A stretch of DNA of 64,000 nt from UBA7702 sp040776805 (lineage in GTDB: Bacteria > Bacillota > Dehalobacteriia > UBA7702): NCBI GenBank assembly GCA_040776805.1, contig JAXGZS010000001.1:62001-126000 (forward strand), written 5' to 3'. The notes beneath the pieces were generated by a model, which saw only the letters and a program-made list of their open reading frames with translations, ran no database searches and was not told the origin of the DNA. Shown here one piece after another: positions 17,642 through 25,781 of this stretch (position 1 is the first letter of the stretch; each line of letters opens with the position of its first letter). A program made the position numbers and the translations under genes.

Positions 17642-19528
17642 GTGAAAGGCATTAAAAGCGGCAAAGAGAAAAAGACTGCCGTTTGTTTAGGGGGAAGAGA
17701 TTTGAAATCATTTTTAAGCTATTTAAAAATGAATCGGATGCATGAGGTGTACAGCATCGCCTTGATCGTGATTTTAGTGGCGATTTTCGCCTTTTGGACG
17801 GGTTCCAAAGCAGTTTCTCAGCCGGATAATCCCATTGGCGATGATTATTCGATTTTCACGCCGGAGCGGGCGACCCTTTTAACGGTGGTAGAAGATCAAA
17901 CCATGATGGAGCAGCAGCTGTCCCTGACACCGGCGGAAACGGAAAGCAGCGAGGAGTCGAAAGACAGCGAGGAACAAAGCAAAGACGGCGATCATGATGA
18001 TCCCGGTGATAATCCCGGTGATAATCCCGGTGATGATCCCGGTGATGATCCCGGTGATGATCCCGGTGATGATCCCGGCGATGATCCCGGTGATGGTCCC
18101 GGCGATGATCCCGGCGGTGATCCCGGCGGTGACCCTAGCGATTGGATTGTCGGTCACCTTGAAACGGACTTGGCGACAAAGACCGTTGATCAAGAAGATT
18201 ATTCTTTTTACGCAAGAATTACGAAAGACAGCTCCGGTCTGACTCTTTCCATTATCCAGGACGGGAATCCGCTGACCGCGGTATCCGGTGATCGCTATAC
18301 CACAAAACTGGAGCTTGGTGATAATAGCTTTATCGTTTTTTTGAAGAGAGACGGCAAAACCGTAGAATACTATTCATACACAGTGACGTATATACCACAA
18401 GGTCCTGGGAAGAAACCGGAAATCTATACGAACCTTGATAATATTGCCACGGTTGACGGTTATAAAAAGGTGAGAAACCCCTATGATTTTTGGGTAAAGG
18501 CTACCGATTATAAAGGGAATCCCATTCCCATCAATTATATCAAAGTCAACCAGGACAGTGTGGAGCAAACGGATTATACGGGCAGTGCCGGTAACGGCTA
18601 TGAATTTACGTTGCGTTTCGATAATGTCTACAACGAATATTTTACTGTCAGCGTATCGGTGAAGGACAGTGAGTATCACCACGCCGATAAAACCTATAAC
18701 ATCTACTGTCCCTATGATGAAAAAGGCGGTACCGCCTCTCTCACCATCGACGCCACCGTCGTCGGTATGGGCTCCATCGGCGGCACCATTCCCGTGCCCT
18801 TTGAGTACGGGGAAACGGCAGCGGAAGCCGTTACCAGAGCCCTGGAAGACAACGGTTTCAATCCGAAATATGAAGGCGATATGAAGACCAGCTATTACCT
18901 CAAGGGCATTTATGTTAATACCAGAACAGCCGCCATCCCTGATGTACTGTATAAACGGCTGGAGGAGTTGGGCGATATTACTTTTGCCGGGCACAGCAAC
19001 AACTACCTGGGCGATCACGACTTTACGCAGCAATCCGGCTGGATGTTCATCGTCGGCGGCAGATCCATCGGCTCCGGCTTGCATAATTGTAATTTGAATG
19101 ACGGTGATACGGTACAGATGCGCTTTACCCTGGATACCGGCAGAGACGTTGGGCTCGCCTCTTACGCGGTTTGCGGCAATCGTCACGGCGGCGCCTGGTA
19201 CGGCGGTTCTTTCCATTCTTACCCTGGATACGAGGATCGAAATCCCTTTAATCCGGTGGAGCCGGATCCTGTGGACCCAGATCCGGTGGATCCTGATCCC
19301 GATCCTGATCCCAATCCTGACCCGGATCCCGATCCCGATCCAAACCCGGATCCGGATCCTGACCCGGATCCCGTTCCGGATCCGGATCCGCCAGCGGATC
19401 CCAGTACCGGTGGTACGGCGAGCCAAGCCGCCGCCATGACCTTCTCATTGCCGCTGTTAACAGCGGCCACGGTGGTCACGGCCTTAAGACTCAAAAAGAA
19501 ACGCGGAACAGACCCGCGAAAAAAATGA
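17642..19528 (+). CDS. Membrane-anchored DUF4430 surface protein with Asp-Pro-Gly stalk
   Basis: 628 residues from GTG 17642; a TTG at 17702 with GGGGGA 8 bases upstream is an equally likely start (608 residues). It has an N-terminal membrane helix (about 40-57), an acidic stalk of DPGD repeats (about 120-167), a beta-rich region, a clear DUF4430 domain (about 362-510: GETAAEAVTRALEDNG start, SGWMFIVGGRSIGSGLHN and LNDGDTVQMRF end), a second stalk of DP repeats, and a C-terminal hydrophobic helix with KKKR. Both ends are thus in the membrane or one is a sorting tail; no LPXTG is seen. DUF4430 is related to the C-terminal domain of transcobalamin and intrinsic factor. Twelve bases behind the SLH gene, same riboswitch. 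Role as receptor is inferred. Confidence 0.8.
   Translation: MKGIKSGKEKKTAVCLGGRDLKSFLSYLKMNRMHEVYSIALIVILVAIFAFWTGSKAVSQPDNPIGDDYSIFTPERATLLTVVEDQTMMEQQLSLTPAETESSEESKDSEEQSKDGDHDDPGDNPGDNPGDDPGDDPGDDPGDDPGDDPGDGPGDDPGGDPGGDPSDWIVGHLETDLATKTVDQEDYSFYARITKDSSGLTLSIIQDGNPLTAVSGDRYTTKLELGDNSFIVFLKRDGKTVEYYSYTVTYIPQGPGKKPEIYTNLDNIATVDGYKKVRNPYDFWVKATDYKGNPIPINYIKVNQDSVEQTDYTGSAGNGYEFTLRFDNVYNEYFTVSVSVKDSEYHHADKTYNIYCPYDEKGGTASLTIDATVVGMGSIGGTIPVPFEYGETAAEAVTRALEDNGFNPKYEGDMKTSYYLKGIYVNTRTAAIPDVLYKRLEELGDITFAGHSNNYLGDHDFTQQSGWMFIVGGRSIGSGLHNCNLNDGDTVQMRFTLDTGRDVGLASYAVCGNRHGGAWYGGSFHSYPGYEDRNPFNPVEPDPVDPDPVDPDPDPDPNPDPDPDPDPNPDPDPDPDPVPDPDPPADPSTGGTASQAAAMTFSLPLLTAATVVTALRLKKKRGTDPRKK
17999..18142 (+). 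repeat. Twelve tandem 12-base repeats (DPGD stalk)
   Basis: Units of the form GATCCCGGTGAT, twelve in a row with small changes, encode DPGD/NPGD/GPGD/DPGG. Low-complexity acidic spacer; copy number can change by slippage in steps of 12 bases without loss of frame. Confidence 0.9.
19256..19405 (+). repeat. Asp-Pro repeat (second stalk)
   Basis: Alternating GAT/GAC and CCN codons encode a run of about 45 residues of DP, NP, VDP and VP units. Likely an extended spacer between DUF4430 and the C-terminal membrane segment. Confidence 0.88.
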
Positions 19529-19557
19529 CAAAGATCACCATAAAAGGAGAAAATAAG

Positions 19558-20499
19558 ATGAATCAAGAAACGATTAACCGGATTCAGGAGGAGATCGGTA
19601 AAGTCATCATCGGCAAAGATGACGTGATTGCCAAAGTTTTGATGTCCATTTTAGCCGGCGGCCACGTTCTCTTGGAGGACGTTCCCGGCGTCGGTAAAAC
19701 CACGCTGACGTTGGCTTTTGCCAAAGTATTGGGTCTTGAGACGAAGCGCGTGCAGTTTACCTCTGACAGCGTTCCCTCGGACATCATTGGTTTTTCCCTC
19801 TACAACAAAGAGCGGGGCGCTTTTGAGTACAAGGCCGGCGCCATCATGACCAACTTGCTGTTGGCCGACGAAATCAACAGAACCTCCAGCAAAACCCAGT
19901 CCGCGCTCTTAGAGGCGATGGAAGAATTCCATGTTACCGTTGACGGTCAAACCCATCCTCTGCCGGAACCTTTTATCGTTTTGGCCACCCAAAATCCCGT
20001 GGGCTCCGCCGGTACGCAGCTGCTGCCCAATTCCCAGCTGGACCGTTTTTTGATTCGTACCAGCATGGGATATCCCGACGCGGAAAGTGAAATCAGCATT
20101 TTAAGGGACCGCAGCGTGGAAAATCCTCTGAAACAAATTGAAACCATTGTCACCAAGGAAGCGCTCCTTAGTCTCATCGGCGAAGTGAAGGAGATTCACG
20201 TGGACGACCTCGTCTATACTTACGTCAGCCAATTGGTGGAGGAAACCCGCCGCCACGAAATGGTGCAGTTGGGCATCAGCACCAGGGGTGCGCTGGCCCT
20301 CTGCCGGATGGCCAAGGCTTACGCCTTTCTCCACGGCCGCGATTATGTGGTGCCGGAGGACGTTGTCGCCGTGCTAAACGACGTTTGCGGTCACCGTCTC
20401 GTTTTAAACAGCAAAGCCCGTCTGACGGAAACCACGGAAAAAGAGATCTTAAAAGGCATTGCCGCATCGGTGCAGATGCCGGTGATGCGGGAAGAATAA
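19558..20499 (+). CDS. MoxR-type AAA+ ATPase
   Basis: 313 residues, start at 19558 with AAGGAGA 9 bases upstream (an upstream extension in the same frame lacks a ribosome site). Walker A is DVPGVGKTT (about 44), Walker B LLADEINR (about 104), followed by SALLEAMEE, and LATQNP as sensor 1, all typical of the MoxR group. MoxR ATPases act as chaperones for assembly or metal/cofactor insertion of complexes, nearly always with a DUF58 protein, which is the next gene. Here the client may be the DUF4430 surface proteins or the transglutaminase-fold protein; that is inferred from the operon. Confidence 0.92.
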   Translation: MNQETINRIQEEIGKVIIGKDDVIAKVLMSILAGGHVLLEDVPGVGKTTLTLAFAKVLGLETKRVQFTSDSVPSDIIGFSLYNKERGAFEYKAGAIMTNLLLADEINRTSSKTQSALLEAMEEFHVTVDGQTHPLPEPFIVLATQNPVGSAGTQLLPNSQLDRFLIRTSMGYPDAESEISILRDRSVENPLKQIETIVTKEALLSLIGEVKEIHVDDLVYTYVSQLVEETRRHEMVQLGISTRGALALCRMAKAYAFLHGRDYVVPEDVVAVLNDVCGHRLVLNSKARLTETTEKEILKGIAASVQMPVMREE

Positions 20500-20500
20500 C

Positions 20501-21664
20501 ATGCGAAAATCATTGATCTTTTGGGCGCTCTGGCTTTTCGGCGCTTTTCTGCTGTACTTTTTTGTGGGAACAAAGCCTACCCTGGTGCTGTTGATCCTAT
20601 CTGTTAGTGTACCGGCCCTCGGTGTTTTACTGGGCTTTCTGTCAGCCAGAAAAATTGAGGTTTTTCTGGAAGTGCCGCCCAACATACAAAAGGGACTGCC
20701 GGCAACCTGCCGGATTCACTTGAAAAATCCCTCGCCCATTCCTTTAAGCCGCGTCCTGATAAACGTGAAATTTCATAATCAATTGATCGATGACGACCAC
20801 ATCCTTTCCGTGAATCTCAGCGTGATGCCGAAAAGGGAGGCTTCCGCCGCGTTTCATTTGGCGAGCCGCTATTGTGGCCAAGTGGTCTCCAGCGTTGAGC
20901 GCGTCGGCGTCTTTGATCTTTTCGGGATCTTTCCTTTTCCCAAAACCGCTGTGGCAGAGGGGAAAACCCTAATTTTACCGGAAACCTTTGTGCCGGAAGT
21001 CAACCTCACCGCCACCAGCGCCTTGTTGGAGGACAGCGACGCCTATTCTCCCTATCAAAAAGGCTGGGATGTCACGGAAACCTTTCAGATCCGCGACTAC
21101 GTGGAAGGGGACAGCCCCAAACAGATTCACTGGAAGCTGACGCAGAAATACGATCAGCTTATCGTCCGCGATCCTTCCCTGCCCCTCGTGCGCTCCCTGT
21201 TGATTTTCTGGGAACGGACGGTACCTTCGGCGCAAACAGCGCCAAAGGTATTGGATACCTTGGCGGAAGTTGCGATTTCCCTTTCTCAGACGCTGATGGA
21301 AAGCAACATTCCCCATCATATCGCCTGGAATCATCCGCTGACCGGTCAATGTTTCGTCTATCAAATCGAAGATGAAAACACGCTTTACGAAAACATTTCC
21401 AGGATGCTTGCGGCGTCCTATCAGAAGGGCGCTGTATCCGGCATTGACAGTTACTTGAAAATCATGGGCGATCAGGAATTTCAGCATGTCGCTTACCTTT
21501 CTTCCTATCTGCCGCCGGAAATCATGAATTTGAGCGGCAGCGGTAAAACCGTCGCTCTTATTTGCAGCGAGGAAGAGATCGCGACGGGGGAAAGTGAAAA
21601 CCTTTCTTTGTATGCATTCACTCCCGAAGACTATCGGGAAGCCATATTTTCCATTGACCTGTAA
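20501..21664 (+). CDS. DUF58 domain membrane protein
   Basis: 387 residues with two N-terminal membrane helices (about 5-48), a beta-rich domain and the DUF58 signature near residues 185-220 (WDVTETFQIRDYVEGDSPKQ, IHWKLTQKYDQLIVRD). The start is one base after the MoxR stop and its ribosome site GGGAAG lies in the end of that gene. MoxR, DUF58 and transglutaminase-fold proteins form a widespread trio of unknown exact function. The usual von Willebrand metal site is not apparent. Confidence 0.9.
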   Translation: MRKSLIFWALWLFGAFLLYFFVGTKPTLVLLILSVSVPALGVLLGFLSARKIEVFLEVPPNIQKGLPATCRIHLKNPSPIPLSRVLINVKFHNQLIDDDHILSVNLSVMPKREASAAFHLASRYCGQVVSSVERVGVFDLFGIFPFPKTAVAEGKTLILPETFVPEVNLTATSALLEDSDAYSPYQKGWDVTETFQIRDYVEGDSPKQIHWKLTQKYDQLIVRDPSLPLVRSLLIFWERTVPSAQTAPKVLDTLAEVAISLSQTLMESNIPHHIAWNHPLTGQCFVYQIEDENTLYENISRMLAASYQKGAVSGIDSYLKIMGDQEFQHVAYLSSYLPPEIMNLSGSGKTVALICSEEEIATGESENLSLYAFTPEDYREAIFSIDL

Positions 21665-21675
21665 AAGGAGATACT

Positions 21676-24039
21676 ATGAAACCCAGTGTAATCACAGGTT
21701 TTTCCACAACGTTACTCCAAGGGGACGCTCCTCGGGGAAAACGCTTGGATGTTATCGGTTTATCGGTTCTTTCGACTTTGCTGTTTTTGGGCCTTGGCGG
21801 TGTGTTCGTTTCTTTCTTTCAGCTTTACTCCCTGCCTATTTTTATGCCGCTTTTCGCCTTAATCGGCGTCGGAACCTGCTTCGCTCTTTGTTTTCTCCGC
21901 GAAAAGGGGCGCCGGAGCGGACTTTTTTCCGTGGGTTTTTTAATCTTTATCGTCCTCTTCTTTTTGGCGCTGCAATTTATCGTCAAAGACGGCTGGTATC
22001 TGGTGCTCAATCAAATCTGTGACGCCCTCAGTTACCATTTCGGACGGATCTTTCCCGTGTACGACGTCGCTTCCGGTACCCGGGCCACGGTGGGTCTGCT
22101 CCTTTTGCTAACGCCTTTGACCATGCTGTTGGCACTGTTTTGTACATGGCTGGCTTATGGCGCCGAGGGAATCTTCGCCGCCGTACTTTTGGGAGTTATC
22201 CTCTTACTCACCCTCATTTTCGATCTGGTGCCGCCCATGCTTTGGCTGCTCCTTTTGGTCTTTGCCGTGGTGTTGCTTTGGTGTAGGCGTCTCACCGTAA
22301 AAAACAGCGTTCCCGCCGGGGGCAGAGTGATCCTTCCCCTGATGCTCTTGCTGTTGATTTTGACGGCAGTGCCGTTTACCGCTGCCTGGCTTGCCGTGGA
22401 CAAGGATTACGCCGCCCCTACGGCGGTAAAGACGGCGATTGTTGGGGGAATTCATCAATGGCGCTATGACGGCGACGGTAACGCCATGCCCGACGGAGAC
22501 TTTCGTAATCTGGGAGGGCTTAGCTTCGGCCATGAACCGGCTCTCGAAGTGACCATGAGCCAGCCCCAGTCCCTCTATGTCCGTGGTTACGTGGGGGAAA
22601 CTTATACGGGGTCCGGTTGGACGTCCCTTACGGCAAAACAGCGCTACAGCAGTGCTTCACTCTTTTATTGGCTTCATCAGTCTGATTTTTACGGCCAAAG
22701 CCAGCTGTCTTTGGTGGCGTCTCTCGCCGACCCCGGCGTGGAAGAGCTTGAGATTTCCATTGAAAATATCGGCGCTAACAGCCATTATATCTATGCGCCC
22801 TATGAACTGGTGATCAACGACGAAGACCGTGGACTTTTCGACGCCGCGAAAATCGGCGACGAAGCCGTCCTGGCCAAGGGCTTTTTTGGCCAAAGAATCT
22901 ATTCGTATACGTCCCTGACGAATCAGGTGAAGCGTTATCACGAACTTCAATATCTGCTGCTCAATGCCGAAGCGGAAGGAAATAAAGAAGTCCTTGCTTA
23001 TCTCGAAAAAGAAAACAGTTACAGCGCCTATGTCTATGAGCATGACCTCGCCATTCCGAAGCAGGCGAAGGAGGTTTTGGCCGATTGCCTGGAGCCCTAC
23101 GAAATAGAGGAGGGCAGCCACCCTCCTTACGAAGAAATCAAACAGAAAATTCTATCTTATCTTACCGTGCATATGACCTACAGTGAAGAGGGGATGCCCT
23201 ATCGAAACGGAGAAGACTTTTTCCAGGATTTTATGAAAACGTATCAGCAAGGCTACTCTGTTCATTACGCCACGGCGGCGACCTTGATGTTTCGCTATTA
23301 CGGCATTCCCGCCCGGTATGTGGAAGGCTATCTAATCACGCCGGCGGATATCGAGAACGTCGCCGACGATCAGACCATCGGCCTTGACGACAGCCACTCC
23401 CACGCCTGGGTCGAGATTTATCAAGACGGTATCGGCTGGGTGCCCTTTGAGGTCACACCGCCTTATATCAATCTGATGGAAAAATCCAACGCCCTGCAGT
23501 ATACCGGTGACAGCAGCGAAGATGAAAGTGAAAACGATGAGGATATTCCGAATACAGAAAATGACGAGGGCGACAATTTTATCGCGACCAGCTCCCATAC
23601 GACGCTGATCATCCTGTTGGTCATCGTCTCCCTGCTGTTGTTCCTGTTCATCGCTTATCTGATTTACCGGCTGCTGAAACGAAGGAAAGCCCTTTTGATG
23701 TTAAAGGCGTCTTTTGCCGTGGAGGATCACGGTGAAGCCATCCGGCGCATGTTCGCTTATACCATGAAAATCCTGGATAAAGCAGGCTTAAACCGGAGCA
23801 ACGGTTCACTTCTTGATCTTTTCGATGCGATAAAAGCAAAAATCGACGTGGAAACGGCCCTTCATTATGTGGAAGCCGCCCTGATTCAGCGGGAAGCAGT
23901 TTTCAGCCGCCACGAGCTCACCGCAGAACAACGTAAAACGGTAGAGCAGTTCATGGCAGAGAGCATCGCCTATCTCAACGATAGCAGTAGCCGCTGGAAA
24001 CGTTTTGTGATGCGCAGAATTCAATTCATATATCGATGA
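21676..24039 (+). CDS. Transglutaminase-fold membrane protein with altered catalytic residues
   Basis: 787 residues (TgpA type). Four to six N-terminal membrane helices (about 30-240), an extracellular part, the transglutaminase core (about 490-600), a linker rich in Glu/Asp/Asn, one membrane helix (about 635-660) and a cytoplasmic DUF4129-like tail. The expected catalytic Cys in the G-Y-C-VHYATA motif is Ser528 (codon TCT at 23257), His576 is kept (SHSHAW) and the Asp position is Glu592 (WVPFEVTPP). The enzyme may therefore be inactive or use a different chemistry. AAGGAG precedes the ATG. Third member of the MoxR/DUF58/transglutaminase trio. Confidence 0.88.
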   Translation: MKPSVITGFSTTLLQGDAPRGKRLDVIGLSVLSTLLFLGLGGVFVSFFQLYSLPIFMPLFALIGVGTCFALCFLREKGRRSGLFSVGFLIFIVLFFLALQFIVKDGWYLVLNQICDALSYHFGRIFPVYDVASGTRATVGLLLLLTPLTMLLALFCTWLAYGAEGIFAAVLLGVILLLTLIFDLVPPMLWLLLLVFAVVLLWCRRLTVKNSVPAGGRVILPLMLLLLILTAVPFTAAWLAVDKDYAAPTAVKTAIVGGIHQWRYDGDGNAMPDGDFRNLGGLSFGHEPALEVTMSQPQSLYVRGYVGETYTGSGWTSLTAKQRYSSASLFYWLHQSDFYGQSQLSLVASLADPGVEELEISIENIGANSHYIYAPYELVINDEDRGLFDAAKIGDEAVLAKGFFGQRIYSYTSLTNQVKRYHELQYLLLNAEAEGNKEVLAYLEKENSYSAYVYEHDLAIPKQAKEVLADCLEPYEIEEGSHPPYEEIKQKILSYLTVHMTYSEEGMPYRNGEDFFQDFMKTYQQGYSVHYATAATLMFRYYGIPARYVEGYLITPADIENVADDQTIGLDDSHSHAWVEIYQDGIGWVPFEVTPPYINLMEKSNALQYTGDSSEDESENDEDIPNTENDEGDNFIATSSHTTLIILLVIVSLLLFLFIAYLIYRLLKRRKALLMLKASFAVEDHGEAIRRMFAYTMKILDKAGLNRSNGSLLDLFDAIKAKIDVETALHYVEAALIQREAVFSRHELTAEQRKTVEQFMAESIAYLNDSSSRWKRFVMRRIQFIYR

Positions 24040-24083
24040 TCCTGTCATTAACGTGAATATGAAGATAAAGGGAGAATGATTTC

Positions 24084-24572
24084 ATGAAAAAACGCGGTTT
24101 GTATTGGCTCTGCTTATCCCTGATTTTATTGCTGCTCAGCGGTTGCGGCAACGAAGCGGAGCAGGAGGGGACGTTAACGGAAACCAATAGCGGAATGAAC
24201 CTCTATCTTGGTATGACCCAGGAAAGTTATGATCAGGCGGTGGCCGCCGTGGACGGCGAAGCGATGATCCCCATAGAGGATATGAAGTTAAGCCTGACCT
24301 TTGTCGATGCTACTTTGATCGCCATCGATTGCGAGGAGGGTGGCTGGAGCTGCGGCGGCGATATTCAAGTGGGTTCTCCCCGGGCTGATGTCAACGCCGC
24401 CTTCGGTGAGCCGGACAAGGAGGAGGGCAACCGGATTTCCTATACTGTGACCCATGAGGACGAGGAGGAAATACTCATCGGTATCGGGCCGACGGTCTTT
24501 TATGATGTTACCTTCGACAGCAATGATCAGGTCAGCCGGATCACCATTTATTATCAAAACAGCAGAGTTTGA
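24084..24572 (+). CDS. Small lipoprotein
   Basis: 162 residues with a type II signal peptide and lipobox LLSGC (Cys21 or so), then a negatively charged domain. Two further Cys lie close together (CEEGGWSC, about 84-91). The stretch GDIQVGSPRADVNAAFGEPDK resembles SmpA/OmlA-like or copper-amine-oxidase-associated repeats in which GMT/GSP-x-F-GxP recurs: LGMTQESYDQAV is a first copy. It ends the surface operon, 44 bases behind the transglutaminase gene, with GGGAG before the start. Function unknown; a surface-exposed partner of the DUF4430 proteins is possible. Confidence 0.72.
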   Translation: MKKRGLYWLCLSLILLLLSGCGNEAEQEGTLTETNSGMNLYLGMTQESYDQAVAAVDGEAMIPIEDMKLSLTFVDATLIAIDCEEGGWSCGGDIQVGSPRADVNAAFGEPDKEEGNRISYTVTHEDEEEILIGIGPTVFYDVTFDSNDQVSRITIYYQNSRV

Positions 24573-24585
24573 TCGTATGAAAAGG

Positions 24586-24630
24586 AGCGGCAATCGCCTC
24601 TTGTGAGGCGGCTGCCGCTTTCTTTTCTTT
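24586..24630 (+). terminator. Terminator of the surface operon
   Basis: AGCGGCA-ATCGCCTC pairs with GAGGCGGC-TGCCGCT and is followed by TTTCTTTTCTTT, 13 bases beyond the lipoprotein stop. Confidence 0.85.
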
Positions 24631-24689
24631 AGGCTATCGACAAAGTAGCCATTTCTCTTTTTGGGAAATGGTTACTTTGTTTTTAGCCT
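24631..24689. terminator. Second long hairpin, likely terminator
   Basis: ACAAAGTAGCCATTTC pairs with GAAATGGTTACTTTGT (one G-U), enclosed by AGGCTA and TAGCCT. It may serve both the operon on the left and the minus-strand gene on the right. Confidence 0.7.
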
Positions 24690-24722
24690 GGGGCTTACGT
24701 TACGCAAGCCTGCAAGCCTTTA

Positions 24723-24908
24723 TTATTTTGTATTCTCCGGTAGTTCGATTTTGCCGTATTTCTTTTCGTAATCCGCAATGAATTTAAGCATCAGTTGAAT
24801 GAGTGGACTGTTTGCGGAACGCCCCACGTATCCGCAAACATAGCGAAATTTTGCCAAGGTTTCACCGTCCACCCTTAAACCAAAGTGCTTTTCGTTTTCT
24901 TTGCCCAT
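24723..24908 (-). CDS. Small ribbon-helix-helix-like protein
   Basis: 61 residues, start with GGAGG 8 bases upstream. The pattern KHFGLRVDGETLAKFRYVCGY, then LIQLMLKFIADYEKKYG, looks like a beta strand followed by two helices, as in Arc/MetJ-type or mobile-element RHH regulators. A palindrome lies in its upstream region. The family is a guess from pattern; coding itself is likely from the ribosome site and codon use. Confidence 0.6.
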   Translation of the reverse strand: MGKENEKHFGLRVDGETLAKFRYVCGYVGRSANSPLIQLMLKFIADYEKKYGKIELPENTK

Positions 24909-24957
24909 CTTTCCGCCTCCAATGAAGTTATATTGACTTTATTTTAGACTTAATTTA

Positions 24958-24972
24958 TTCCGTAATACGGAA
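24958..24972. promoter_or_regulatory. 15-bp palindrome, candidate operator
   Basis: TTCCGTAATACGGAA lies 50 bases upstream of the RHH-like gene; a related half-site TTACGGAG follows at about 24980. Autoregulation by the RHH-like protein would fit. Confidence 0.5.
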
Positions 24973-25020
24973 ATAGAGTTATTACGGAGTTATAACAACT
25001 CTTAATATGGGGGAAAACAA

Positions 25021-25197
25021 ATGCAAAAATCTACTACTTATTGTTTCACGAGTCATCGAAAGCACCAGTTGTGTTTGTGCGTAGTGGTGCTTTTTTGGCA
25101 GAACGGTGCAAACCCTGAGATACGCAAAGCAGCAGGGGCTAACGGTGATCAATACAGTAGAATAAACTGCCGGAGCATCGCTTCCTTTTTCCGGTAG
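25021..25197 (+). CDS. Possible 58-residue protein
   Basis: ATG with GGGGGA 8 bases upstream, then MQKSTTYCFTSHRKHQ and a Cys/Val-rich hydrophobic stretch, ending FFR. A stem-loop (AAAGCACCA with TGGTGCTTTTTT, 25059-25097) lies inside the frame, which could instead mean that this is a terminator of a small RNA and not a gene. No family recognised. Confidence 0.28.
   Translation: MQKSTTYCFTSHRKHQLCLCVVVLFWQNGANPEIRKAAGANGDQYSRINCRSIASFFR
25059..25097 (+). terminator. Hairpin with T-run
   Basis: AAAGCACCA and TGGTGCTTT with six T. It conflicts with the possible small gene at 25021-25197; one of the two readings is probably wrong. Confidence 0.5.
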
Positions 25198-25252
25198 AAC
25201 GCCGAACCGTTAAAACGGGGCGTTACGGCAAAAAAATATATTTTTCGCAGTC

Positions 25253-25281
25253 GGTATAAACAGGAAGTCCCCCCATATATT
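25253..25281 (+). promoter_or_regulatory. Candidate sigma-E promoter of spoIIID
   Basis: GGTATAA, 14-base spacer, CATATATT. This fits the mother-cell sigma-E pattern (ATA box, 14 bases, CATACA-T), and spoIIID is a known sigma-E target in Bacillus subtilis. Confidence 0.55.
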
Positions 25282-25312
25282 TGTACAAAGAGAGTCTTTG
25301 GGGGGTCTTGCC

Positions 25313-25561
25313 ATGCAGGACTATATTGAAAGAAGAGTATTGGAAATCTCCAATTATATGTTGGAATCCAAAGGGACAGTACGGCAGACGGCATCGGTTT
25401 TCGGTGTCAGCAAATCCACGGTTCATAAAGACCTCACGGAGCGTCTGCCCCAATTGAATGAGGCCATTGCTTTAAGGGTTCGGGAGATCCTGGAAGTGAA
25501 TAAGGCCGAACGCCACATCAGAGGCGGCGAGGCTACGCGCAGGAAGTACAAGGGTGACTGA
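25313..25561 (+). CDS. spoIIID: Sporulation regulator SpoIIID
   Basis: 82 residues, full length. YIERRVLEISNYMLESKGTV-RQTASVFGVSKSTVHKDLTERLP is the SpoIIID helix-turn-helix, and the basic tail RHIRGGEATRRKYK is the family's second DNA-contact region. SpoIIID acts in the mother cell after sigma-E to activate or repress many genes, so the organism forms spores. I start at the Met that begins MQDYIE, with GGGGGG 7 bases upstream; four codons further up there is a second in-frame start. Confidence 0.95.
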   Translation: MQDYIERRVLEISNYMLESKGTVRQTASVFGVSKSTVHKDLTERLPQLNEAIALRVREILEVNKAERHIRGGEATRRKYKGD

Positions 25562-25610
25562 AAGTCCCCCGTCTTTGGCTTTGCGCCGCGATCCTGGGTA
25601 TAAAAGAAAG

Positions 25611-25644
25611 GGTTGCCCCTAAATATTTTAGGGGCAACCTTTTT
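25611..25644 (+). terminator. Terminator after spoIIID
   Basis: GGTTGCCCC and GGGGCAACC with a loop of about 11 bases and five T behind. Confidence 0.88.
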
Positions 25645-25680
25645 ACCGCAATACCGCGATATACGGTTTATCGACATACT

Positions 25681-25708
25681 GAGCCGGAGCGCCGCAGCGC
25701 TCCGGCTC
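25681..25708. repeat. GC-rich 12-bp inverted repeat
   Basis: GAGCCGGAGCGC and GCGCTCCGGCTC around a four-base loop. No U-run on either strand. It lies between the convergent spoIIID and adaptor genes. Confidence 0.6.
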
Positions 25709-25781
25709 ATGGGTATGTGGTTATGTAGAAAGAAGGGAATCACTTTATTAATATCAATCGCGATTAATCCAATCAATCATA

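Larger units (their letters stand above)
24909..25312. other. Gap between RHH-like gene and spoIIID
   Basis: It holds the palindrome, a doubtful 58-residue frame with an internal hairpin, and a sigma-E-like promoter close to spoIIID. Nothing else is apparent. Confidence 0.55.

Noticed and set aside
17999..18142. Tandem repeats as a CRISPR array
   Set aside because: Units are 12 bases, contiguous, without spacers, and encode a Pro/Gly/Asp stalk in frame.
18374..19426. A 350-residue open frame on the minus strand
   Set aside because: It is the complement of the DUF4430 protein and its DP stalk; the Ile/Arg repeats are a by-product of the GAT-CCN codons.
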